Below are positions 1 through 7,221 of a stretch of 46,995 nucleotides of DNA, one piece after another. The notes beneath the pieces were generated by a model. The model was not told where the DNA came from. It was given only the letters and a program-made list of their open reading frames with translations, and did no database searches. Made by a program: the position numbers and the translations under genes. Origin of the DNA: Streptomyces alanosinicus (lineage in GTDB: Bacteria; Actinomycetota; Actinomycetes; Streptomycetales; Streptomycetaceae). Position 1 is the first letter of the stretch, and each line of letters begins with the position of its first letter. The stretch spans positions 1 to 46,995 of the forward strand of contig NZ_BMVG01000051.1 in NCBI RefSeq assembly GCF_014650595.1, given 5' to 3'.

Positions 1-60
1 GGACAACCGCGCAGACCCCGCTGACGCCCAACCAGCGCCACCACCACACCCATTCACACG

Positions 61-188
61 GGCTGATGTGCAGTCATAGCAGATGTGCGACCGCCCTGTT
101 GGTGCATTCGGAAGGGTTTTCACTTGTTAAGGGGGCGCTCTCGATCTGCGCATTGTGCAGATGTGCCGGTCAGGTCTTCACTGGCCGC
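61..188. repeat. Region upstream of tnsA with short repeats; possible transposon left-end sites
   Basis: No gene is visible before tnsA. The 10-mer GCAGATGTGC occurs at 79-88 and again at 157-166. The stretch 146-160 reads CTGCGCATTGTGCAG, an imperfect palindrome. Tn7/Tn5053-type elements carry several transposase-binding repeats outside the first tns gene, so this is a reasonable place for them. The terminal nucleotides of the element cannot be fixed from this window, and the repeat assignment is inference. Confidence 0.3.
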
Positions 189-956
189 GTGAGCAGCACG
201 AGTGGTGACCACCGTTCGGGGAGCGGTCGGGTCCGTGTGAGGGATGTCGATGTGCGGTTCATCGGCGCGAACGGTCTGCCGGAGCAGCGGCCGTGGCTGG
301 AGGTGGCCGCGGAACTGGTTCCGGCCGACTGCCCGCCGGTACGCGGTTTCGCGGTGCGCCGGGGCAGGAGGTTGGCTCCTGGTTGGTGGTGGGCGGCCAC
401 TACGGGTCGGTTGGTGGCCTACGGGAGCGCGGCGATGCGGGACCACCTGATGCTGCTGGACCAGGAACGGCGGGTGGTGGGTCTGGCGTGCCGCCCGCTG
501 GAATTCGTGTGGCGGGACGGCAGGCGGGTGGTAGCCCATGCTCCGCAGCTGGCCGCGCGCATCGCTGACGGAGGACACGTGCTCGTGGACTGCCTTGGTG
601 CCGGCTTCCTGCCGCGTCGTCTTGCCGGTGTGCAGGCTGTGCTGGAGGAGTGTGCGCAGGAGGCGGGATGGCAGTACCGGGTCGAGCCTGCCGCGGATCC
701 GGTGGTGGTGGCCAACGTGCGCTGGCTGTCCGGGTACCGCCACCCGCGCTGCGCGGGCAGTGTCCGTCCAGGCCGGTTGCGTGACGTCTTCACGTCTCGG
801 CGGCCCTTGGCGGAGGGGACTGCCGCGCTCGGTGATGTGGTCCGGACCTTGCCGGTCGTCTACCACGGCTTGTGGAGTGGGGAACTGACCGCGGCGCTGG
901 ACCGGCCGCTCACCGAAGGCACTCTGGTTGCCGCGGCCGGACGGCACGGGCGGTGA
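189..956 (+). CDS. tnsA: TnsA-like endonuclease of a Tn7/Tn5053-type transposon
   Basis: TnsA-family proteins cut the 5' ends of the transposon and act with the TnsB transposase. The product (about 255 aa) has the usual actinobacterial TnsA landmarks: PWLEVAAELVP, RRGRRLAPGWWW, the AMRDHLMLLD block and a C-terminal VANVRWLSGYRHPRC block. The restriction-fold core, normally a P-D pair followed by a D-x-K/R strand, reads HAPQLAARIADGGHVLVDC here. The first acidic position is therefore Gln, and the enzyme may be catalytically weak; this rests on remembered family members. The start is uncertain (GTG 189 or GTG 237). It is the first gene of the operon and overlaps tnsB by 4 bases (GTGA). Confidence 0.75.
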   Translation: MSSTSGDHRSGSGRVRVRDVDVRFIGANGLPEQRPWLEVAAELVPADCPPVRGFAVRRGRRLAPGWWWAATTGRLVAYGSAAMRDHLMLLDQERRVVGLACRPLEFVWRDGRRVVAHAPQLAARIADGGHVLVDCLGAGFLPRRLAGVQAVLEECAQEAGWQYRVEPAADPVVVANVRWLSGYRHPRCAGSVRPGRLRDVFTSRRPLAEGTAALGDVVRTLPVVYHGLWSGELTAALDRPLTEGTLVAAAGRHGR

Positions 957-3016
957 GCGCTGTGCGGCATGTGGTGGAGGTGGGTGACCAGATCCGGTTC
1001 GCCGGTGGTGTGTTCACTCTGGCGGGGCTGGACGGGCCGCGATGCCGGATCGTGGGTGAGGACGGGAGCGTCCAGGTGCTCCTGCTCACGCAACTGTATG
1101 CCGATGAGGACTTCTGTGTGGTGGCCGACTGTGCCGAGCCGCGCCGGGCGCCGGTGTGGGGGCCCTTGGCGGGCCTTGAGGCAGGCGTCCGCGAGAAGGC
1201 TCTGGCCTGGGAGCGGCACATCCGCGAGGTCGAGACGGGCCATCCGGAGCCAGGCGGGAGGGGTGCGCCGCGTGAGGAGTTCGCCCCGGAGTTGCGCAGC
1301 CTCGCCGAGCGGGAGGCGGCCAAGGCGGCGGAACTCACAGAGCAGGGGCAGCCGGTCAGCGTGGCCACGGTACGGCGCATGCGCACCCGCTACCGCAGGC
1401 AGGGCGTGTGGGGGCTGGTCGACGGGCGTACGACACGAGCGAGGTCGCCGTGGGGGCGTGCCGACGAGCGGGTGGTCAACGCCATCAGGACAGCGCTGGA
1501 GGCGCAGCGGGAGCGGTCCACCGGGACGCTGAGCCGGCTGCGTCGGCAGGTGGGCTGGCTGCTGGAGGACGCTTACGGGCCGGGCACGGTGGAGGTGCCG
1601 CCGGTGGCTACGTTCAATCGGCTGGTCCATGCGGTCGCCGACGGCCAGGGGCTGCTGGACCCTGCGGTACAGCAGCGCTGGCGGACGAGTCGGCCTGAGC
1701 CGCCGTTCACGCCCACCGTCGCAGCGCGGCCCGGCGAGCTCGTCATGATGGACAGCACCCCGCTGGACGTGCTGGCCGTGCTCGAGGACGGGCGCACCGG
1801 GCGGCTGGAACTGACCATGGCCATGGACGTGGCCACCCGCAGTATCACCGCCGCCGTGCTGCGCCCGCGGGGAACGAAGGCGGTCGACGCGGCAGTCCTC
1901 CTCGCGCAGACCGTCGTGCCCGAGCCCCTGCGGCCCGCCTGGGCCGAAGCGCTGGCGATGGCCTCCTCGGTGATCCCCTACGAGCGGCTGTTAAGCATCG
2001 ATGCCCGGATGCAGGGCGCTGCTGCGTGACCGGTGATCTTCCCGTCCACCGTCGTCATCGACCAGGGCAGGGTGTTCATTTCCCAGTGCTTTCTCGCGGC
2101 CGCCGAGCATCTGGGAATCTCCGTCCAGCCGTGCCCGCCCGCGTCCGGGCCCGCGAAGGGCCACGTGGAGCGCGGCTTCGGATCGGTGGGGACGCTGTTC
2201 GCGCAATACGTCTCCGGCTACACCGGCTGCCACATCAGCCGGCGCGGCCGCCGCGTCGAGGACGAAGCCTGCTGGACCCTGCCCCAGCTCCAGGACCTGC
2301 TGGACGAGTGGGTGATCAGTGGGTGGCAGGAGCGGCGGCACCGGGCACTGTGCCACCCTCTGATGCCCAAGCTGGCGCTCACGCCCAACGAGATGTGGGC
2401 GGCCCTGGTCGGCATCGCCGGGCACGTGCCTGTTCCGCTGAAGGCCGCCGACTACATCGAGCTGCTTCCCGCCCGGCGGTGTGCGATCGGCGCCGAGGGC
2501 ATCCGGTTCGATTACCGCACCTACGACAGCAAGGCCCTCAACGGCCACCGGCAGCGTTCCACCGCGCAGGACGGCAAGTGGGAGGTCCACTACAACCCCT
2601 ACGAGCCCTCACGCTGCTGGGTGCGTCTGCCCACCGGCTGGGCCGAGGCGGGATGGATCCACCGCACTTTGGTCAGCCGGCCCTTCACCGACACCGCCTG
2701 GCGGCACATCCGTACCGTCGTCGAGCAACGCGCAGGACGTGCCGAACACGAGGAACACCTCGCCCGCGCACTCGACGAACTCCTGCGTCGCGCCGGCGGC
2801 AAGACCGCCGGTACCCGCGGCCAGGAGCCGGCCACCGGCTTTGGGGCAGGTCCCACGGGCGTGGTCCCGCAGGCGGACACCGGCGTGCTCGGGACCCGAG
2901 AGGCGAGTCGGCTGAGCGAAGAGGAGCCCGATCAGGACGACGCCGACGACCCGGTCACCGGCACAGCTGATGCCTGGGAAGTCTTCGACGCCCATCAGGA
3001 GGCAGAGCAGTGGTAG
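953..3016 (+). pseudogene. tnsB: TnsB-like DDE transposase interrupted by an in-frame TGA
   Basis: TnsB/TniA proteins bind the transposon ends and carry out strand transfer with an RNase H-fold DDE centre. Starting from GTG 953 (GTGA overlap with tnsA), the frame has an N-terminal DNA-binding region with a helix-turn-helix near residues 140-170. The catalytic residues would be Asp267 (MMDSTPLD), Asp370 (VIDQGRVF) and Glu406 (GHVERGFG), which gives the canonical D-35-E spacing, followed by a Mu-transposase C-terminal domain. TGA at 2027-2029 (codon 359) breaks the frame between the first and second acidic residues. The same frame resumes at once (PVIFPSTVV), so this is a point nonsense change and not a frameshift. 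A CGA to TGA transition is the simplest origin. Without readthrough the product lacks two catalytic residues. It overlaps tnsC by 7 bases. Confidence 0.85.
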
Positions 3017-4011
3017 TCCCCGGCCAAGCAGCGGCGCACACCGGCCCGTTCGCCTCACCGACCACATGGCGGGAGTGGATGCAGTTCATCGACGCCGAAC
3101 CCCCTCGCCTGCCGGGCCCGGGCCCGTGGACGCTTCAGGAGCGCCTCGACTACCACTCCCGGTTCGTGATCCTCTCCACCCCGGTCATGGACAAGATCTC
3201 CCTCACCCTGCGGCGGCTGATGATCCTCAACCGGCACCACAACGGCACCGCCCGGCGGGGGCTGATGATCTCCGGCCCACCCACCACCGGAAAGACCACC
3301 GCTCTGCAGCAGCTCGGGCGGTCCTTCCACCTCGCCGACCGGGCCCGCCACACCGACCCCGGCGAGCGACTGCCCGTGGTCTTCCTGTCCGTACCGCCCG
3401 CCGCCACACCGAAGATGCTGGTCTCCGAACTGGCCCGGTTCCTCGACCTGCCCATCGCAAAGACGATGAACCAGGCGCGGATCACCGACATCGTCTGCGG
3501 CGCTCTTCGCGATCTGGCGACCCGGCTCGTCCTCGTCGACGACGTCCATCTGCTCAACACCCGCACCCGCGCCGGTGCCGAGACCTCCGACCAGATGAAG
3601 CACCTCAGCGAACGCATCCCCGCCACGTTCGTGTATGCCGGCGTCGCCATCGAGGCCTCCCCGCTGTTGACCGGCAACCGCGGTGCGCAGCTGGCCGGGC
3701 GGTTCAAGATGGTGCGCAACCCTCCCCTGGCCTACGGCAGCACCACACAACGCACAGCCTGGGAAGGCCTGGTCGGCGGCATGGAAAGCGCCCTGCGGCT
3801 TACCCACCACCGCCCCGGCGCCCTCACACGGCACGCCGCCTACCTCCACCAGCGCACCGCCGGCAGGATCGGCAGCCTCTCCGCCCTCGTTAGGGAAGCC
3901 GCCATCGCCGCGATCCTCGACGGCACCGAAAAGATCACCAAACGGCTGCTGGCCGACATCGAGGTCGACCAACTCGCCGAACAGACCGCACGGCCACCGG
4001 CCAGGACCTGA
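3010..4011 (+). CDS. tnsC: TnsC/TniB-type AAA+ ATPase of the transposon
   Basis: TnsC ATPases link target selection to the TnsAB transposase. The 333-aa product has a clear Walker A (GPPTTGKTT, about residues 88-96), a Walker B (LVLVDD, about 173-178, followed by VHLL), and the FVYAGVAIE and GRFKMV blocks typical of the TniB/TnsC branch. GTG 3010 is preceded by AGGAGGC at 2998 and lies inside the end of tnsB, so translation is probably coupled. The reading frame is intact. tniQ follows after one base. Since tnsB is broken, this protein may be expressed without a working partner. Confidence 0.85.
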   Translation: MVVPGQAAAHTGPFASPTTWREWMQFIDAEPPRLPGPGPWTLQERLDYHSRFVILSTPVMDKISLTLRRLMILNRHHNGTARRGLMISGPPTTGKTTALQQLGRSFHLADRARHTDPGERLPVVFLSVPPAATPKMLVSELARFLDLPIAKTMNQARITDIVCGALRDLATRLVLVDDVHLLNTRTRAGAETSDQMKHLSERIPATFVYAGVAIEASPLLTGNRGAQLAGRFKMVRNPPLAYGSTTQRTAWEGLVGGMESALRLTHHRPGALTRHAAYLHQRTAGRIGSLSALVREAAIAAILDGTEKITKRLLADIEVDQLAEQTARPPART

Positions 4012-4012
4012 C

Positions 4013-5047
4013 ATGCCAGCTCCCCCACGCCCCAGCATCCGGCGCGTGGCCCCGCTGCAATGGGAGACCACCGCCTCCTACATCCAGCGCCTAGCCCGCA
4101 GCCACCACCTGACCACCGCAGAACTGCTGAACGGCCTGGGCATCCCCCGCCCCCGCGTCGACAACGAACGCACCCGGCCGCACGCCCCCCACACCAGCAT
4201 CGAGCTGTACCTGAACGCCCCGAGCCGCCGCCTGATCGCCTCGTTCGCCGGGGTCCCTGAGGAACACCTCTGCCACGCGCTCCCCCAGTGGGACCAGTAC
4301 CGCGACAAGCCCAACCCCGCCTCCGCCCGCGCCCGGCTGAGGCCCGCACCGGTGAACGCCGTCACCGGCTGCCCTGGCTGCACCCTCGCCCGCACCGGTC
4401 AGAGACACCCCGTCCCCCAGTACCTGCCCGACAGCCGCCTCATCTGCCGCCGCCACCACACCTGGATGCTCGGCCGCCACACCCTCGCCGGCACCCAACT
4501 GCCCATCGACCACGCTGATCTGGAGCACACCCCGGAGATCCTCACCGCCCACCGCACCCACATCCGCTTCCTTCGCCGCTGGGGCACCGCGGCCGACCAC
4601 GCCCTCGCACAGTCCATGTCCCTGACCGAGACCTGGCGGCGCACAGCACCCGCGCAAGAGCGCATCTGGCCCGCACGCGCCCGCCGCATCGGCAACAACA
4701 AGCGCACCCGCCTGTGGTACGCCCTCGCCCGAGCGGCCATCACCTACCCCGAAACCATCACCCTCGCCCAATACATCGCCCACCACCCCCGTACGCTGAC
4801 CGCCCTCGAACGGCCCGAGAGCGCACCACCCGTCCACACCGCCATCGCCGCCCTCCTGGGCCGGCCCTGGCTTCAAGACCCGGCCTTCTACCCCGACCGG
4901 CTCAACAACCGCATCAACTACGCCCCCAGCCCCCACCCCGGTGCCCGCCCGCGGTGGACGTACCGCCACCCAGGCCCCACCGAACTCACCCACCTCGGCT
5001 ACCACCCACCAGCACGACATAACCGGCCCGCGCCAACGACAGCCTGA
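4013..5047 (+). CDS. tniQ: TniQ/TnsD-family target-selection protein
   Basis: TniQ-family proteins recognise the target and recruit TnsC. ATG 4013 follows the tnsC stop directly and gives 344 aa. The N-terminus (RVAPLQWETTASYIQRLARSHH) is the standard TniQ opening. A zinc-binding C-x-x-C ... C-x-x-H arrangement is visible (CPGC near residue 120, CRRH near 145). The C-terminal half is Arg/His-rich, without a motif I can name. Only one TniQ/TnsD protein is present, and no Cas genes or CRISPR repeats occur, so targeting is presumably protein-guided. What site it recognises cannot be told from the sequence. Confidence 0.8.
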   Translation: MPAPPRPSIRRVAPLQWETTASYIQRLARSHHLTTAELLNGLGIPRPRVDNERTRPHAPHTSIELYLNAPSRRLIASFAGVPEEHLCHALPQWDQYRDKPNPASARARLRPAPVNAVTGCPGCTLARTGQRHPVPQYLPDSRLICRRHHTWMLGRHTLAGTQLPIDHADLEHTPEILTAHRTHIRFLRRWGTAADHALAQSMSLTETWRRTAPAQERIWPARARRIGNNKRTRLWYALARAAITYPETITLAQYIAHHPRTLTALERPESAPPVHTAIAALLGRPWLQDPAFYPDRLNNRINYAPSPHPGARPRWTYRHPGPTELTHLGYHPPARHNRPAPTTA

Positions 5048-5085
5048 AAACAGGCAGTTACGAGGAGACCGCCGCCCCTGAGGAA

Positions 5086-5127
5086 GGACAGTCAGTGTCT
5101 GCGTCATGAGGATCTTTGACACTGTCC
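5086..5127. repeat. Inverted repeat after tniQ
   Basis: GGACAGTCAGTGTC (5086-5099) faces GACACTGTCC (5118-5127); the arms match except for a 2-base CA insert in the left one. The repeat lies 39 bases after the tniQ stop. It could be the terminator of the tns operon, although no T-run follows, or transposase-binding sites. The 11-mer CAGTGTCTGCG (5093-5103) resembles the direct repeats at 7143-7175. Confidence 0.4.
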
Positions 5128-5162
5128 GCAATTCCGTGAAGGCTCGGTAGCCACGTCACCCA

Positions 5163-5580
5163 TCAGTTCGGCCACGGCAGGACGGAGAGCTCCGGCCACT
5201 CATCCTTCCAACGCGCCGCCTTCGTCTCGTAGACCTCCCGCGGAGCAAGTACCGAGTTGGGGCGCACGACCAGGTTGAACACGTCGGACAGCCCGTGAGG
5301 CGCATACACACGCCACCCTCCATCGGGCTCCAGCCGAACCCCCAGACAGCACGTCGTCGCAGCGAAGCAGCCGATCGCGGCCTCGGTGGACTCGTGCGGC
5401 GGACAGGGCACACCGAACTTCTTCTCGTACCAGAGATGCACGCGGGCCTCGTTACGGATCTCCACCTCGGCCGGCAGGCCGGCGAACACCTCCTGACCCG
5501 CCTTGATCACGGCGTCCTCCGCTGCCCAGGACAAGTCGCCGCTGTCGAAGTAGAAGACGTCGTAATCCTTGATGCCGTTA
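5163..5580 (-). pseudogene. Nucleotidyltransferase-family protein, C-terminal part, cut by an insertion sequence
   Basis: The frame reads NGIKDYDVFYFDSGDLSW...EAAIGCFAATTCCLGVR...GLSDVFNLVVRPN, which is the C-terminal two thirds of the small nucleotidyltransferase family COG3575 (GIKDYDVFYFD is its signature). It ends at TGA 5163. The N-terminal 59 residues lie on the other side of the insertion sequence (6568-6747, same strand). The substrate of this family is not established. The gene sits just outside tniQ and may be transposon cargo or flanking DNA. Confidence 0.75.
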
Positions 5581-6568
5581 GGGCGTGTCTCTCCGATCAT
5601 CGGATCGTTAGTTTGGTGTGAGTGGTCGCGGTGATCTGACAGACGAGGAGTGGGCTCGGCTGGAACCGCTCCTGCCAGCGAGTAATGGACGTTGTGGCAG
5701 GTGGCGGGATCACCGGCAGGTGATCAACGGGGTCCTGCACCGGGTGAGGACAGGTGTGCAGTGGCGCGACTTGCCAGAGCGGTTCGGCCCGTGGAAGACC
5801 GTCCACAAACGGCACTTGCAGTGGTCGGCCGACGGAACCTGGGAGCGACTTCTGCAGCAGGTCCAAGCCGCGGTGGATGCCGAAGGCGCAATCGACTGGG
5901 ACGTCTCGGTCGACTCCACGGTGATGCGCGCCCACCAGCACGCCGCCGGCGCGCGCAAGGCCCCGCCGCCTCCCGCGCTCTCAAAAGGGGCAGATGCGAT
6001 GGCACATCAGAGCGATCCGGCGTGGGCGGGCCTGGCCGACCACCTGGCGGAGGTGGTGCTGCAGGTGAGGGTCTGGGCCGCTCGCGCGGCGGCTTCTCCA
6101 CCAAGGTCCACCTGAGCGCGGACGGCAGGTGCCGGCCGCTGTCTCTGGTGGTCACGCCCGGACAGCGGGCGGACTGCACGCAGTTCGAGCCGGTTATGGA
6201 GAAGATCCGTGTGCCGAGGACGGGCCTCGGGCGTCCGCGCACGCGGCCCGACAGCGTGAGCGCCGATAAGGCGTACAGCAATCGACGCACGCGTGCCTAC
6301 CTGCGCAAACGCGGTATCCGCCATGTCATTCCGGAGAAGGCCGACCAGGCGGCCAACCGCGTCAAGCGCGGCTCTCGCGGTGGCCGGCCTCCCGGTTTCG
6401 ACAAGGAGCGGTACAAGAAGCGCAATGTCGTCGAGCGGGCGATCAACAAGCTCAAGGGCTTCCGGGCCGTGGCCACGCGCTATGACAAGCGCGGCCACGT
6501 CTTCCTCGGCACTGTCACCCTGGCAGCCATTGTCATATGGCTCCGCTCATGATCGGAGAGACATCGCC
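5581..6568 (+). mobile_element. IS5-family (IS427-like) insertion sequence with terminal inverted repeats
   Basis: The left end (5581-5600, GGGCGTGTCTCTCCGATCAT) and the reverse complement of the right end (6549-6568) match at 17 of 20 bases, including an unbroken run of 15. TA flanks both sides (5579-5580 and 6569-6570), the target duplication expected for IS427-type members of IS5. The length is 988 bp. The element carries a two-frame transposase and splits a nucleotidyltransferase gene. Intact ends and transposase frames suggest a recent insertion. Confidence 0.8.
5618..6552 (+). CDS. IS5-family transposase in two overlapping frames
   Basis: The first frame (GTG 5618 to stop 6115) encodes the N-terminal DUF4096-like part (LTDEEWARLEPLLP, GVQWRDLPERFGPWKTVHKRH) and the first catalytic strand (WDVSVDSTVMRAHQHAAG). 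The second frame, running to TGA 6550-6552, encodes GRSRGGFSTKVHL, SADKAYSNRRTRAYLRKRGIRHVIP and the C-terminal NVVERAINKLKGFRAVATRYDKR block with the catalytic Glu. The frame must shift by -1 somewhere between about 5980 and 6080. The run AAAAGGGG at 5983-5990 is a plausible slip site. Two-frame organisation with programmed frameshifting is usual for the IS427 group, so I treat it as functional. Confidence 0.75.
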
Positions 6569-6747
6569 TAGGGGGGCCTGCCGGTGACCACGTTCCACAC
6601 CGTCTGGAACAGGCAGCCCGCCGTCACGTACCAGCCGGGCAGATCCAGTGCTGCCGCCCCGGCCATCACGTCGGTCAAGACCTCGTTCTGACAGAGCACG
6701 GATCGCAAGCCGTCGAGTTGCTCATCGAGGGAAAGTCGGCCAAGCAT
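6568..6747 (-). pseudogene. Nucleotidyltransferase-family protein, N-terminal part
   Basis: From ATG 6747 the reverse strand encodes 59 residues (MLGRLSLDEQLDGLRSVLCQ ... DLPGWYVTAGCLFQTVWNVV, then TGRPP), the characteristic N-terminus of the nucleotidyltransferase whose C-terminus lies at 5163-5580. It meets TAG just inside the inserted element. Removing the IS and one TA copy does not restore the frame: the junction has six C where five would give TGRPPNGIKDYD. Either a homopolymer indel accompanied or preceded the insertion, or there is a sequencing error in the G-run at 6571-6576. Confidence 0.7.
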
Positions 6748-7221
6748 CCGCCTTACCTACCACGACCACCACCAGAGCATCACAGCCGGGTGAGGACACG
6801 GCTCGCAGACCAGGCCCGCCATCCTGCTCGACGAACATTCGACGCGAACGGCCCCTCCCGCCACAGAAGAAGTACCAGCGGACCCGTACAGCCACACAAG
6901 CCCGGCAACAACCAGACGACTTAATCCGACAACCACTCATCCTGCACAGCACTCAAAAAACCTGCGCAGCCCGCCACAACCAGCCAAGAACGCCCAGGTC
7001 AACACACTAAGGCGTACCCGCCATAACGCAGATTGATTGAACGACCACGCCCCCGAACCCACCCAACCAACCTGTAAAACCACTGACCAGCGAACCAACA
7101 CCTGCTCAGATCCACCGACCGACGACAACCGCTGTCGCCAGCCAGTGGAACTGCGCAGTGCCCAGTGATTCTGCGCCTATCCGCTACGCGGAAAAACTAG
7201 CGCCGACCGGCTGGTGTACCG
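6748..7221. other. Gene-free stretch, strongly A+C biased on the + strand
   Basis: No coding frame with convincing content on either strand. From about 6750 to 7130 the + strand is rich in A and C and poor in T and G, unlike the neighbouring coding DNA. It ends in the direct repeats at 7143-7175 next to the recombinase operon. It could be the outer end of the Tn7-like element or of the recombinase element; nothing else is seen in it. Confidence 0.5.
7143..7175 (+). repeat. Two 13-bp direct repeats, 20-bp period
   Basis: CAGTGGAACTGCG (7143-7155) and CAGTGATTCTGCG (7163-7175) share 10 of 13 bases with centres 20 bp apart, so they would lie on nearly the same DNA face. Such spacing suits transposase or recombinase binding sites. 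The stretch GAACTGCGCAGTGCCCAG (7148-7165) also resembles GATCTGCGCATTGTGCAG at 143-160, in front of tnsA. They lie 47 bases beyond the 3' end of the recombinase operon. The function is inferred. Confidence 0.4.

Noticed and set aside
120..947. Reverse-strand frame opposite tnsA
   Set aside because: His/Pro/Arg-rich shadow; tnsA is supported by family motifs and operon overlap.
1..5130. CRISPR-associated transposon
   Set aside because: tnsA/B/C/tniQ are present, but there are no cas genes and no regularly spaced repeats anywhere in the window.
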